A DNA stretch of 64,000 nt from an uncultured Lachnospiraceae bacterium (GCA_934320895.1 CAKRFY010000009.1:23534-87533); one strand, 5' to 3'; shown: positions 46,621 to 55,926, counted from the stretch's first letter. Notes: a model not told the origin generated them from the letters alone. Translations and numbers: made by a program.

Positions 46621-48441
46621 TTACTTTACAGTAATATTGCAGCTTGCTTTTTTCGTGCCTGCTTTTGCTGTAATTGTAACTTTACCAGCTTTCTTTGCAG
46701 TAACCACACCTTTTGAACTAACAGTTGCAACACTCTTATCTGATGAAGTGAATTTTACCTTTTTATCTATCGCATTTGAAGGTGTAACAGTAGCTTTAAG
46801 TGTAATTTTATCACCTTTGTTTAATACAGCCTTAGTCTTATTAAGTTTAATACTTTTTACCGTATTATTTTTACTTGTGTCATCATTGTTAGTTTCTTTT
46901 TTCTTTGTTATTGTAAATGACTTATCGATCTTGTCACCTGTGTTTACATCATATGTATTTATTGTAAATGAATCCTTTGTAACATTTACTACAGAATATG
47001 TCGGTGTCCATGTCTGACTTCTGTCTGCAATATAATCCTGCTGTGTAGAGATAAGATTGTAATACTTACTTCCTGTTGCAGAGTTTGCCTCCATATAAAG
47101 TACACCCTGAGGATTATTTATCGTACCCTGTGTTTTATCTACTATCTTATAACAGAGATTTTGTTCAAGGTAATCCTTTTTAGACTGAAGTGCATTACTA
47201 TCTTCCGTTTTTCCATCTTTTACATTGAGATATTCATCTTTTACATTCTCCTTTGTATATGCTGTATGTGCTTTTCCATCACTTGTAAGCATATAACTTC
47301 TTGAATATGTATGGTCATGTCCCTGAAGAACAACATCAATATCATATTTGTCAAGAAGCGTCGTAAGCTGTGTACGAAGTACGATACCATCTGAATCAGA
47401 ATGATCATAACCAGAACCATAAATATCATGATGGAATGTTACTATCTTCCACTTTGCATTTGGAGCTGCTGCTTCCGCCTTTTTTATAAGAGCTTCATGA
47501 TCTGCACAATTGTAATTGTTTGTATTTAAAACAATAAATAATGCATCACCATATGTGTAATAATAATCATTTCCTGCTGGAGTTGCATCCTTTTCTTCTG
47601 TGTATGCATTTGGTACATTAAAATGATTCTGGAAATTAGCAAATTTTGAATCATGATTACCGATAGTCGGTGCTACAGGAATATTTGAAAGTGCATTTGC
47701 TGAAAGAAATCCTGCATATTCATACTCCTGACCATTGTCATCACCAGTATTATTTATCTGGTCACCTGCTGATACGATAAAATCAACATCAGAGTGATCA
47801 CTCATTGCTGCTGTAAGAGTCTTGTTCCAGCTAAATGCATCATTTCTCGCTGCAATACTTTCTGACTGTGCCTCTGAGCCTTCTGTCGGTGTCTGTCCCT
47901 TGGATGCCCCTATCTGTGGATCACCAACATAAAGAAAACTAAAGTTTGATGTGTCACCTGTTCTAAACTTCTTAGCTGCTGTCCACTTACCATCAACAAG
48001 ACACTGATAATAATACGTTGTATTTTCTTTTAAATCAGTTATAGTAACTTTATTTGCATAATATGTCACATCATCTATCTTTTTGTATTCCTTTGATGTT
48101 CCTGTAAATTCCTTGTAATTTTCTGAATATGTATTACTTCCATCTTTTTCTGTTGTTTTTGACATATCCGCATTTGTTGAAACACGAACTTTTGCTTCAT
48201 CTGCGGTCTTTGAATACCATGCATAATTCATCTTTGTTGCATCTGCACCAGGTACCATTGAAACTTTTTCATAGTCTGTTTTGATTGTTTCCCACTTTGT
48301 TTTCCACTGTGACCACTCATCAGAAATTGCCTTCTTACCCGAATTGTCATTCCAGTGTTCTGTTGCAGCAAAACCTGTTACTGCCATTGTACCTGCAAGA
48401 CAGGCTGCCGCTGCTGACATAAATAATCTTGATTTTCTCAT
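46621..48441 (-). CDS. Secreted purple-acid-phosphatase-like metallophosphoesterase with Big_2 domain
   Basis: 606 residues. Signal peptide (1-25, GFAA), an Ig/FN3-like purple-acid-phosphatase N-domain (about 55-160), and a calcineurin-type metallophosphatase domain (165-480) with GDPQIG (173-178), GDQINN (226-231), GNHD (261-264) and GHDH. A bacterial Ig-like Big_2 domain forms the last 80 residues (KSIKLNKTKAVLNKGDKITL onward). The enzyme probably hydrolyses phosphomonoesters outside the cell. The ATG at 48441 is six bases after AGGAGG. No wall-anchoring motif is seen; the Big_2 domain may hold it at the surface. Confidence 0.92.
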   Translation of the reverse strand: MRKSRLFMSAAAACLAGTMAVTGFAATEHWNDNSGKKAISDEWSQWKTKWETIKTDYEKVSMVPGADATKMNYAWYSKTADEAKVRVSTNADMSKTTEKDGSNTYSENYKEFTGTSKEYKKIDDVTYYANKVTITDLKENTTYYYQCLVDGKWTAAKKFRTGDTSNFSFLYVGDPQIGASKGQTPTEGSEAQSESIAARNDAFSWNKTLTAAMSDHSDVDFIVSAGDQINNTGDDNGQEYEYAGFLSANALSNIPVAPTIGNHDSKFANFQNHFNVPNAYTEEKDATPAGNDYYYTYGDALFIVLNTNNYNCADHEALIKKAEAAAPNAKWKIVTFHHDIYGSGYDHSDSDGIVLRTQLTTLLDKYDIDVVLQGHDHTYSRSYMLTSDGKAHTAYTKENVKDEYLNVKDGKTEDSNALQSKKDYLEQNLCYKIVDKTQGTINNPQGVLYMEANSATGSKYYNLISTQQDYIADRSQTWTPTYSVVNVTKDSFTINTYDVNTGDKIDKSFTITKKKETNNDDTSKNNTVKSIKLNKTKAVLNKGDKITLKATVTPSNAIDKKVKFTSSDKSVATVSSKGVVTAKKAGKVTITAKAGTKKASCNITVK

Positions 48442-48546
48442 GATTTTCCTCCTTGTGTTATCAATATCATGTATTTCCTGTACAAAACAGATACTAACAC
48501 AAGGTTGTAAACCACAAATCATAATACAGTAAAATGAATGTAAAAA

Positions 48547-48640
48547 ATTTTAGCAATGAAAAAAGCCACGCAAAAAGTAAAGCGGATATTCACAATCCGC
48601 TCTACCACTTGCTTATAAATTCTAATCATCTAAATAATCT
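48547..48640. repeat. Direct repeat copy 1, downstream of the phosphoesterase gene
   Basis: Contains TTTTAGCAAT, a hairpin AGCGGAT / ATCCGCT, the block CAATCCGCTCTACCACTTGC and ATCTAAATAATCTG. The same blocks in the same order recur at 49442-49538. Confidence 0.5.
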
Positions 48641-48693
48641 GATATAAAATCACTTTTTCAGTACCTTCGCTAAAGCATAGGAGTTTGTGATGG

Positions 48694-49416
48694 TTATATT
48701 ATCAATTTGGGCGTAAAATCAAGATAATCTGATGAAACAAGCGTATAATCTATTCCATTATGTTCCCCCGTTATACTATAATCAAATCTTTCTTTTCCAT
48801 GAAGATGCGAATAAACCACCCGCTTTACGCCAAACTCCTGTGCCAGTTTTGTAAATACGCCATCTTTTTCATACATATTTGTTGGCGGATAGTGCAGAAA
48901 CATGATAAAGTCACCATATCCCTCTTTCTGTGCCGCTTCATATGATTTTATCAATCTCTTTTTCTCATTTTTAAATCTGCTATCTATTTTATCCTTTGCT
49001 AAAAAGCAATAATCATCCGTTGAAAAACCTTTTGAACCAATAAGTGCATACTTTTTTCCACTTTTTTTATCATCATACTCATAAAAATTATCCTGAAGAA
49101 ACAATAGCTTTCCTGCGAAAAGTTCATTCAAACTATTAGTCTTATTTACTTTGTTCCAAAATCTGTCGTGATTTCCACGAAGCAATATCTTTCTTCCCGG
49201 AAGCTTTTCAATAAACTCAAGGTCTTTCATGCTGTCTTCAAGTTTTTTCCCCCATGAATGATCACCAGTAATGACTACGGTATCATTTTCTCTTATTATA
49301 TTGCACCAGTTTCTTCTTATTTTATCAGAATGATTTTTCCACTCATCACCAAACACTTCCATTGATTTGTCCGACTGAAATCCTAAATGCAGATCACCTA
49401 TTGCATATAACGACAT
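48694..49416 (-). CDS. Small cytoplasmic metallophosphoesterase
   Basis: 240 residues of calcineurin-type phosphoesterase fold with metal-site motifs DLHLG (near residue 8), GDHSWG, GNHDRF, LHYPP and YSHLHG. There is no signal peptide. Substrate not apparent; such short proteins include UDP-sugar, cyclic nucleotide and nucleotide phosphoesterases. The start is ATG at 49416, eight bases after GAGGAG; the longer frame to 49452 is less likely. The gene is bracketed by imperfect direct repeats of about 90 bases (48547-48640, 49442-49538). Confidence 0.88.
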   Translation of the reverse strand: MSLYAIGDLHLGFQSDKSMEVFGDEWKNHSDKIRRNWCNIIRENDTVVITGDHSWGKKLEDSMKDLEFIEKLPGRKILLRGNHDRFWNKVNKTNSLNELFAGKLLFLQDNFYEYDDKKSGKKYALIGSKGFSTDDYCFLAKDKIDSRFKNEKKRLIKSYEAAQKEGYGDFIMFLHYPPTNMYEKDGVFTKLAQEFGVKRVVYSHLHGKERFDYSITGEHNGIDYTLVSSDYLDFTPKLII

Positions 49417-49441
49417 AAATAAATCTCCTCGTAACAATAAA

Positions 49442-49538
49442 TATTTTAGCAATCGAATATTAGCAATCCGCTCTGCTACTTGCTTGATAGTGTTAAAATA
49501 TTTTTCTAAACCAAAAACAGAATCTAAATAATTCTACA
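49442..49538. repeat. Direct repeat copy 2, upstream of the phosphoesterase gene
   Basis: Carries TTTTAGCAAT, CAATCCGCTCTGCTACTTGC, TTGATA and AATCTAAATAATTCTA, matching copy 1 at 48547-48640 in order. The GCGGAT hairpin arm of copy 1 is missing here. Confidence 0.5.
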
Positions 49539-49547
49539 ATTTCACCT

Positions 49548-50219
49548 CTACACATTATCACCTGACTCATCAGCCTGAGCAATCGCCTCTTTATCCTTAT
49601 TATCTTCAATCTCCATTTTTGTTTCCTGAACCTTTCTATCCTCAGCTATGGCACGAAGTATATTTCCTATATCCTCCGGTGAAAACATGCCGATTGCCCT
49701 GCCCAGATCACTTATATTGCCACGATTTACTTTAAGTGTTCCACCTCCCGATAGCGGAATCGTTATTACATTTGACGGATCACTCATATCACCAAGACAT
49801 ATTGAGTTATCCTCCTGATTACAACTAAAGCACACACCGTTATAAACAATACTGCTGCCATCTCCAAGCGCAAAATATTCATTTTTATTATTCGTTAATA
49901 ATTCCTGTTCCTGCTGCCTCTCCTGTATGCGTTCACTATTCATTTTCTCTGCTGCAAAGTTTTGTCCCATCTGCATAAGCTTTGATATATCATCAAGCCA
50001 CATAGACCTGTTTTCTTCTCTCTCTTTATCTGCCCTCTCAAGATTTTCCTTACCATCCTGAACAGCAATTTGCTTATAAACATCCAAAACATTATCTATT
50101 TTAGCAAGATAATCTTTCCACTCCTTCTCGTCCATATTTTTATCAGGTTTTGTCTGTGATGTAGTCGAAACCTCTAACATACTATTCTTTTCACTAAATA
50201 AATTTTCTATTCCTGTCAT
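49548..50219 (-). CDS. Unrecognised cytoplasmic protein with helical N-half and small beta domain
   Basis: 223 residues. The first 115 are charged and helical (coiled-coil-like around 35-110); a compact beta segment follows (about 120-170) with YFALGDGSSIVYNGV, CFSCNQ and SNVITIPLSGGG, then an acidic tail. No signal peptide or membrane helix. ATG at 50219 follows GAGG by six bases; the frame could also begin four codons earlier at an ATG that overlaps the ribosome site. The leader carries repeat copy B. I do not recognise the family. Confidence 0.7.
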   Translation of the reverse strand: MTGIENLFSEKNSMLEVSTTSQTKPDKNMDEKEWKDYLAKIDNVLDVYKQIAVQDGKENLERADKEREENRSMWLDDISKLMQMGQNFAAEKMNSERIQERQQEQELLTNNKNEYFALGDGSSIVYNGVCFSCNQEDNSICLGDMSDPSNVITIPLSGGGTLKVNRGNISDLGRAIGMFSPEDIGNILRAIAEDRKVQETKMEIEDNKDKEAIAQADESGDNV

Positions 50220-50300
50220 ATTAATCCTCATTTCTGCGCACATTTTCTGTACATACCAAGTTCGTGTCAAGTGCGCACAGACACAAATCTTGCGTGTGAA
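50220..50300 (-). repeat. Leader repeat copy B, upstream of the 223-residue protein
   Basis: Minus-strand order: TTTTTCAC, GATTTGTG, GTGCGCAC, TTGACA, ACTTGG, GAAAATGTGCGCAGAAATGA and GGATTAAT, matching copy A before radA. TTGACA and GAAAAT are 17 bases apart and could be a promoter within the repeat. Confidence 0.55.
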
Positions 50301-50349
50301 AAATATTTCATAAATAAGATTTTTCACATCGTACATTGTTTCATCTTTT

Positions 50350-50394
50350 GAAAAAAATATGCGCCACAATACACTAAACGTGTATTATGACGCA
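50350..50394 (-). terminator. Terminator of the DEAD-box helicase gene
   Basis: Fifteen-bp stem (ATGCGTCATAATACA with TGTATTGTGGCGCAT, two G-U pairs) and a T-run ATTTTTTTC on the minus strand. It is 150 bases after the helicase stop, leaving a long 3' untranslated region that contains a GC-poor 10-bp hairpin at 50496-50518. Confidence 0.85.
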
Positions 50395-50543
50395 TTCCCT
50401 TGCTGATAATTATATCGGCATATCATTCTATTTCTTTAATATACTTTTAACCAGATATATAAATTTCTATTTTTTGATGGTTTCTACACATCCATCTTCT
50501 TGACTTTCAGTCAAGAAGCATCCATCGCTTTCAGATTGGTCAA

Positions 50544-52118
50544 TTACTTCTTATTTGCCGGCTCTACATTTACATTCTTACCTTTTATCTTTGCATGTTT
50601 CATAGCTTCGATAACATCAGATGCATACTCTCTTGGCACTTCGACAAATGTATATTTATCATACATATCTATCGCTCCAACAAGATTTCCCTGCATACCC
50701 GACTCACCTGCGATAGCTCCTAAAATATCACCTATCCTTACGCGGTCTTTCTTTCCTATATTTACAAAAAGACGTACCATTCCAGGCTCTGCTCCGGTAT
50801 CACCAAATTCTTCATCTGAATTGTTATCAAGTGCCGCATCTCCCATTTCCATTGAAAGAAGTGCTGCTGCCACCTCGATTGCTGAATAATCACTATCCTC
50901 AAGATGCTCCTCAAGAATATCTATCATTTTTCCAAGATTGTCCTGCTCTATTATTCCACTTATCTTTTCAAGCACCTTTTCAACCTTTATATCAGTAATA
51001 TCATTTACAGATGGAATCGGCTGGCGTTTTATCTTTGTCTTACAGTATCTCTGTATGTCCTTAAGCTTATATATCTCTTTTCCGACAACAAGTGTAAATG
51101 CACGACCTGTTCTTCCTGCACGACCTGTTCTTCCGATACGGTGTACATAATACTCATCGTCCTGTGGCACATCATAATTAAATACCGCCTCAACATCGTC
51201 TACATCTATTCCTCTTGCAGCCACATCTGTTGCAACAAGTATATCTGTCCTTCCGTTTCTGAAACCATTCATAACCCTGTCACGCTGGCTCTGTTTAAGA
51301 TCTCCGTGAAGTCCTGCTGCAAAATATCCACGTCCCTTTAAATCCTCTACAAGTTCATCAACTTTCCTCTTTGTATTACAGAATACAAGTGAAAGCTCAG
51401 GATCATACATATCAAGAAGCCTTGAAAGCACTTCTGCCTTCTTTCTAGGATTTACTTCATAATAATACTGCTCAATCTTTGGAACCGTAAGTTCCTTCTT
51501 TACAACCTTGATTATTTCAGGCTCTTTAAGATATGTCTTTGCAATCTCCATAATAGGTTTTGGCATCGTTGCAGAGAAAAGAAGTGTCTGATGTTCCTCG
51601 GGAAGTGTCTGAAGCACTGTTTCAATATCCTCCCTAAATCCCATGTTCAACATTTCGTCCGCCTCGTCAAGAACTATCGTCCCTACTGTAGCCATCTTTA
51701 ATGTATGTCTTCTTATATGGTCAATAACTCGTCCCGGTGTTCCTATAACAACCTGTGTGCCACCTTTAAGTGAACGAATCTGCTTTGTGATATCCTGTCC
51801 TCCATATATAGGAAGCACTTTTATTCCATGCATAAATTTAGCAAACTTACGCATCTCATTTGCGCACTGTATCGCCAACTCTCTTGTTGGACAAAGTACA
51901 ACCGCCTGCAGTTTTTTGTTATGTGGGTCTACCCTCTGCAAAAGCGGTATTCCAAACGCAGCAGTCTTTCCTGTTCCCGTCTGAGCCTGTCCTATCATAT
52001 CCTTTCCTTCAATAGCAACCGGTATGGCCTGTGCCTGAATAGGACTCGCCTGCTCAAACCCCATCTCCGTAACTGCTCTCAATATACGCGTATCCAAACA
52101 TAATTCTTCAAAATTCAT
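50544..52118 (-). CDS. DEAD-box RNA helicase (CsdA/DbpA type)
   Basis: 524 residues. Q motif (MGFEQASPIQAQAIP), motif I AQTGTGKT, DEAD box VLDEADEML, SAT, and the helicase C motifs ARGIDV and HRIGRTGRAG are all intact. A C-terminal RNA-binding DbpA-type domain (about 450-520; MVRLFVNIGKKDRVRIGDIL) is present, with a helical spacer between. Such helicases act in ribosome assembly and cold-shock RNA remodelling. ATG at 52118 has only a weak GGA upstream, but the leader carries a 10-bp hairpin at 52153-52183 that may regulate expression. The longer frame to 52184 is not supported. Confidence 0.94.
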   Translation of the reverse strand: MNFEELCLDTRILRAVTEMGFEQASPIQAQAIPVAIEGKDMIGQAQTGTGKTAAFGIPLLQRVDPHNKKLQAVVLCPTRELAIQCANEMRKFAKFMHGIKVLPIYGGQDITKQIRSLKGGTQVVIGTPGRVIDHIRRHTLKMATVGTIVLDEADEMLNMGFREDIETVLQTLPEEHQTLLFSATMPKPIMEIAKTYLKEPEIIKVVKKELTVPKIEQYYYEVNPRKKAEVLSRLLDMYDPELSLVFCNTKRKVDELVEDLKGRGYFAAGLHGDLKQSQRDRVMNGFRNGRTDILVATDVAARGIDVDDVEAVFNYDVPQDDEYYVHRIGRTGRAGRTGRAFTLVVGKEIYKLKDIQRYCKTKIKRQPIPSVNDITDIKVEKVLEKISGIIEQDNLGKMIDILEEHLEDSDYSAIEVAAALLSMEMGDAALDNNSDEEFGDTGAEPGMVRLFVNIGKKDRVRIGDILGAIAGESGMQGNLVGAIDMYDKYTFVEVPREYASDVIEAMKHAKIKGKNVNVEPANKK

Positions 52119-52152
52119 CTTTATTTTCCAATCTCTGTACGACGCACATAAA

Positions 52153-52183
52153 TGCAGATCTACCGTACAGTCATAGATCTGCA
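52153..52183 (-). promoter_or_regulatory. Hairpin in the DEAD-box helicase leader
   Basis: Perfect 10-bp stem TGCAGATCTA (52153-52162) / TAGATCTGCA (52174-52183) with an 11-base loop, 35 bases before the ATG. The following TTTATG is too weak a T-run for a terminator, so a 5' UTR regulatory hairpin is more likely. Confidence 0.45.
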
Positions 52184-52272
52184 AAAACGACCTCGTCGAT
52201 TATACCACAGAAAACCTGAAAAATAATGAATAAACAGTTAATTTTTTACAATTATATAAGATTTTCCACTTT

Positions 52273-52896
52273 TTATCCACCATATGTTACATCCTGTCTT
52301 TTGTACCACTCTACAGCCTTGTAAAAATCTTTGTCATCGTAATCCGGCCACAGTTTTTCTTCAACATAAAAATCCGAATAAACTGACTGAATCGGAAGAA
52401 ATCCTGATAAACGCCGCATACCACCCCATCTTATTATCATATCGATTTTCGATATATCAGATGAATACGGCTCTCCGTCTGTTTTTAAATGTGAAAGGTC
52501 CCATTTCCAGCCATAATTTACAAGAAGATTTACTTTTATCCCTCCACCATTTACAGATGTCCTTGCTGTATATTTCTTTAGCTCATCAGGAAAGCATTTA
52601 GAATCTGTATTCCCCATAACAAGAAGTTCTACCCCCTCACCTGACATTATATTTACAGCTTCCACACACGCATCTTTGAAAGCCTCAAACTGTTCATGAG
52701 GTCTTTTACAGTTATCCACAGTAAACCCATAAAATGTAATCTCATGTATACCATACTCTTTTGCCAGCCTTAAAAGTCTTAATCCCGGTTCCAGTCCGTA
52801 TCTGTATCCTTTCTCTTTTGAAAAACCATGTGCCACAGCCCATCTACGGTTTCCATCTGGTATTATGCCAATGTGAAGAGGTTTGTTTTTTTTCAT
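52273..52896 (-). CDS. Atypical short cis-prenyltransferase (UppS-like)
   Basis: 207 residues versus about 245-260 for normal undecaprenyl diphosphate synthases. The family core is clear: GIIPDGNRRWA (pyrophosphate-binding Asp14), ITFYGFTVDNCKRP, IRWGGMRRLSGFLPIQS and WPDY. Deviations include GYRYG where GHxxG is usual, NCKRP for NWKRP, and a roughly 35-residue shortening before the IRxGG motif. It could make a shorter or different polyprenyl chain, or be a regulatory homologue. ATG at 52896 follows AAGG by ten bases. Neighbouring genes (cdsA, ispC, frr) of the usual uppS cluster are absent, so this is a second, stand-alone copy. Confidence 0.8.
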   Translation of the reverse strand: MKKNKPLHIGIIPDGNRRWAVAHGFSKEKGYRYGLEPGLRLLRLAKEYGIHEITFYGFTVDNCKRPHEQFEAFKDACVEAVNIMSGEGVELLVMGNTDSKCFPDELKKYTARTSVNGGGIKVNLLVNYGWKWDLSHLKTDGEPYSSDISKIDMIIRWGGMRRLSGFLPIQSVYSDFYVEEKLWPDYDDKDFYKAVEWYKRQDVTYGG

Positions 52897-53068
52897 GTTT
52901 TGTAATCCTTCTTTTACTTATTTACATTTACATACTTTTTGCATGATTTTTATTATATATCTAAAATTGTTACCATGAATCTTATTTTTATGCATTGTTA
53001 ATATTAGCACTTATAGTACCACCAACAACTATGCCTTACTTTAACAATCAAAGCATTATCTTACCATA

Positions 53069-53097
53069 TTGAAAATATACTTTTAAAATGATATTCT
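53069..53097 (+). promoter_or_regulatory. Sigma-A promoter of the BspA-like gene
   Basis: TTGAAA (53069-53074), 17-base spacer, TATTCT (53092-53097), 30 bases before the start codon. The gap 52897-53068 shows nothing else. Confidence 0.65.
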
Positions 53098-53127
53098 ATA
53101 TATATTATATATATAGGAGGACAAATC

Positions 53128-55926
53128 ATGAAAAAATATGTAAAGTTTATCTTAACAATGTTACTGCTTACTACAAGTATGTGTGGTATACCAAAAACAC
53201 ATTCACAAGCAGCAACAAAAACTAAGTCAATAACACTAAACAACAAAACCTACCTGACAAAAACAGGTAAAACTTTCCAATTAAAAGTAAAAAAAGTAAC
53301 ACCTAAATCTTCAAGTACATCTGTCAAATGGTATTCTTCTAACAAAAGTATTGCTACAGTAAATTCTAAAGGAAAAGTATCTGCAAAAACAGCAGGTAGT
53401 GTCACTATTACCGCACAAAGTAAAAATAATAAAAAAGTGAGTGCAAGTTGTAAAGTTACTATTTTTCCTGAAAATATCAATTATTATGGAGGATATAAAC
53501 AAACTGTGTGGACTATAGACAGTGATGGTCTGCTTACAGTAACAGGAAAAGGGGATATGTATCGGTATATCCCAGAATGGTGTAATTACAAGATGCATAT
53601 TAAAAGTGCAAAATTAAATGTAACCAATCCCACAAATCTCTCCTCTCTCTTTTATGATTGCAGTAGTCTTGAAAAAGTTGATTTCTCTAATCTTGATACT
53701 TCAAAAGTAAAATATATGAATGAGATGTTTTATAATTGTATGCATTTAAAAACACTTGACTTAAATAAATTAAACACAAGAAATGTAATAAATATGAACT
53801 ACATGTTTTCCGATTGTGAGAATCTAACTTCTCTCAATCTAAAGTCTTTTAAAACTTCCAAGGTCACTAATATGGAGGGCATGTTTTACAATTGTAACTC
53901 ATTATCTTCTCTGGATTTAAGTAACTTCGACACTTCAAAAGTTACTTATATGAATTGTATGTTTTCTGAATGCAAAAATTTAACTTTCCTGAATTTAAAA
54001 ACTTTTAATACTTCAAAAGTCACTACTATGGAAAGTATGTTTTACAATTGTAACTCATTATCTTCTCTGGATTTAAGTAACTTTAACACTTCAAAAGTCA
54101 CTACACTTATGGGTATGTTCTATAAATGTAATTTATTATCTTCTCTGGATTTGAGCAATTTTAATACTTCCAAAGTTACTGATATGGATTGTATGTTTTC
54201 TGAATGCGAACACCTATCATCTCTAAATTTAAAAAATTTCAACACCTCTAACGTTACTACTATGTTCTCTATGTTTGAATCATGCATAAGTTTATCTTCT
54301 TTAGATTTAAGTTCTTTTGATACTTCTAAGGTTAATTATATGAATAGTATGTTTCACGATTGTATAAGTTTAGTCCATGTAAATTTAAAAAAATTTAATA
54401 CAACAAATGTTATTACAATGGATAGCATGTTCCAGAATTGTAGAATTTTATCAACCATTGATTTAAAAAATTTTAACACCTCTAATGTAACAGATATGTC
54501 CTGCATGTTCTCTGGTTGTAGAAGTCTATCTTCTCTAAATTTAAAAAAATTTGACACTTCTAATGTAACGAATATGTCTTACATGTTCGATGGTTGTAAA
54601 ATCCCATCTTCTCTTGATTTAAATAATTTTGACACTTCCAATGTAACGAATATGTCTTCCATGTTCTATCGTTGTAAAATCCCATCTTCTCTTGATTTAA
54701 GTAATTTTAATACAACCAACGTAACAACAATGGAATATATGTTTAGTGAATGCGAAAATTTGATTTCTCTCGACTTAAGCAGTTTTAATACCTCTAATGT
54801 CACTAACATGGAACGTATGTTTTCTGATTGCAAAAGCTTAGTTTCTCTCGATTTAAAAAGTTTTAATACTTCAAATGTCATCAACATGTACTGTATGTTT
54901 TATGGTTGTGAAAATTTAGGTTTTCTTGATTTAAGCAATTTTGACACTTTAAATATCACTAACATGGAAAATATGTTTTCTGGTTGTGAAAATTTAATTT
55001 CTCTTGATTTAAGTAATTTTAATACTTCAAATGTTACATCCATGGAAAATATGTTTTCTGATTGTGAAAATTTAGATTCTCTTAATCTAAGCAGTTTTAA
55101 TACCTCTAATGTCACTAACATGTACCGTATGTTTTCTGATTGTGAAAATTTAAGTTTTCTTAATCTAAGCAATTTTAACACCTCTAATGTCACTAACATG
55201 GGAAATATGTTTGATGGTTGTAAAAATCTAGATTCTCTTAATCTAAGCAGTTTTAATACCTCTAATGCCACTAACATGTACAGTATGTTTTATGATTGTG
55301 AAAATTTAAGTTTTCTTAATCTAAGCAATTTTAACACCTCTAATGTCACTAACATGGAAAATATGTTTTCTGGTTGTGAAAATCTAGTTTCTCTTAATCT
55401 AAGCAGTTTTAATACTTCAAATGTCACTAACATGGAAAATATGTTTTCTGGTTGTGAAAATTTAGATTCTCTTAATCTAAGCAGTTTTAATACTTCAAAT
55501 GTCACTAACATGAGAAAGATGTTTTCTGGTTGTAAAAATCTAGATTCTCTTAATCTAAGCAGTTTTAATACCTCTAATGTCACTAACATGTACAGTATGT
55601 TTTATGATTGTGAAAATTTAAGTTTTCTTAATCTAAGCAATTTTAACACCTCTAATGTCACTAACATGGAAAATATGTTTTCTGGTTGTGAAAATCTAGA
55701 TTCTCTTAATCTAAGCAGTTTTAATACTTCAAATGTCACTAACATGGAAAATATGTTGTATGACTGTTACAATCTTAAAACTATAATTACTCCCAAAAAG
55801 ACCTGTACCAGTGTCGAATTACCATATTCCTCAAACGCAGTATGGACCGATTTATCTAATAATGTATATACTACACTTCCAGAAAATGCTTCAAACAGTA
55901 TTACATTAATAAAAAAACAAATTTAA
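53128..55926 (+). CDS. BspA-family surface protein with 27 DUF285 repeats
   Basis: 932 residues. Signal peptide (1-32), a Big_2 Ig-like domain (about 33-112), a short beta region with WTIDSDGLLTVTGKGDM (about 125-142), then 27 tandem repeats of exactly 26 residues (about 184-885), consensus LxLSxFNTSNVTNMxxMFxxCxxL, and a short C-terminal tail. Every unit carries one Cys at position 21. Similar proteins are adhesins or host-binding surface proteins in gut and oral bacteria. No LPXTG or other anchor is seen, so retention at the wall is unclear. AGGAGG lies seven bases before the ATG. It is followed by a DUF3783 gene 49 bases downstream. Confidence 0.92.
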   Translation: MKKYVKFILTMLLLTTSMCGIPKTHSQAATKTKSITLNNKTYLTKTGKTFQLKVKKVTPKSSSTSVKWYSSNKSIATVNSKGKVSAKTAGSVTITAQSKNNKKVSASCKVTIFPENINYYGGYKQTVWTIDSDGLLTVTGKGDMYRYIPEWCNYKMHIKSAKLNVTNPTNLSSLFYDCSSLEKVDFSNLDTSKVKYMNEMFYNCMHLKTLDLNKLNTRNVINMNYMFSDCENLTSLNLKSFKTSKVTNMEGMFYNCNSLSSLDLSNFDTSKVTYMNCMFSECKNLTFLNLKTFNTSKVTTMESMFYNCNSLSSLDLSNFNTSKVTTLMGMFYKCNLLSSLDLSNFNTSKVTDMDCMFSECEHLSSLNLKNFNTSNVTTMFSMFESCISLSSLDLSSFDTSKVNYMNSMFHDCISLVHVNLKKFNTTNVITMDSMFQNCRILSTIDLKNFNTSNVTDMSCMFSGCRSLSSLNLKKFDTSNVTNMSYMFDGCKIPSSLDLNNFDTSNVTNMSSMFYRCKIPSSLDLSNFNTTNVTTMEYMFSECENLISLDLSSFNTSNVTNMERMFSDCKSLVSLDLKSFNTSNVINMYCMFYGCENLGFLDLSNFDTLNITNMENMFSGCENLISLDLSNFNTSNVTSMENMFSDCENLDSLNLSSFNTSNVTNMYRMFSDCENLSFLNLSNFNTSNVTNMGNMFDGCKNLDSLNLSSFNTSNATNMYSMFYDCENLSFLNLSNFNTSNVTNMENMFSGCENLVSLNLSSFNTSNVTNMENMFSGCENLDSLNLSSFNTSNVTNMRKMFSGCKNLDSLNLSSFNTSNVTNMYSMFYDCENLSFLNLSNFNTSNVTNMENMFSGCENLDSLNLSSFNTSNVTNMENMLYDCYNLKTIITPKKTCTSVELPYSSNAVWTDLSNNVYTTLPENASNSITLIKKQI
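53677..55782 (+). repeat. Tandem coding repeat, 27 units of 78 bp
   Basis: Uninterrupted 78-bp units encoding the 26-residue DUF285 motif. Units 17-27 are nearly identical in DNA, while units 1-16 have diverged. A four-unit block (about 55214-55455) recurs 312 bases later (55526-55767) with only a few mismatches. Confidence 0.9.

Noticed and set aside
50496..50518. Hairpin with arms CTTCTTGACT / AGTCAAGAAG as the helicase terminator
   Set aside because: No T-run follows on the minus strand; the stem with a T-run at 50350-50394 is better.
54354..55589. Long minus-strand frames inside the DUF285 array (MLVTLEVLKLLRLRE-type)
   Set aside because: They repeat with the same period as the plus-strand gene and are reverse-strand shadows without ribosome sites.
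53677..55782. Regular 78-bp repeats looked at as a possible CRISPR or satellite array
   Set aside because: They form one uninterrupted reading frame with a 26-residue protein period and no spacers; it is a coding DUF285 array.
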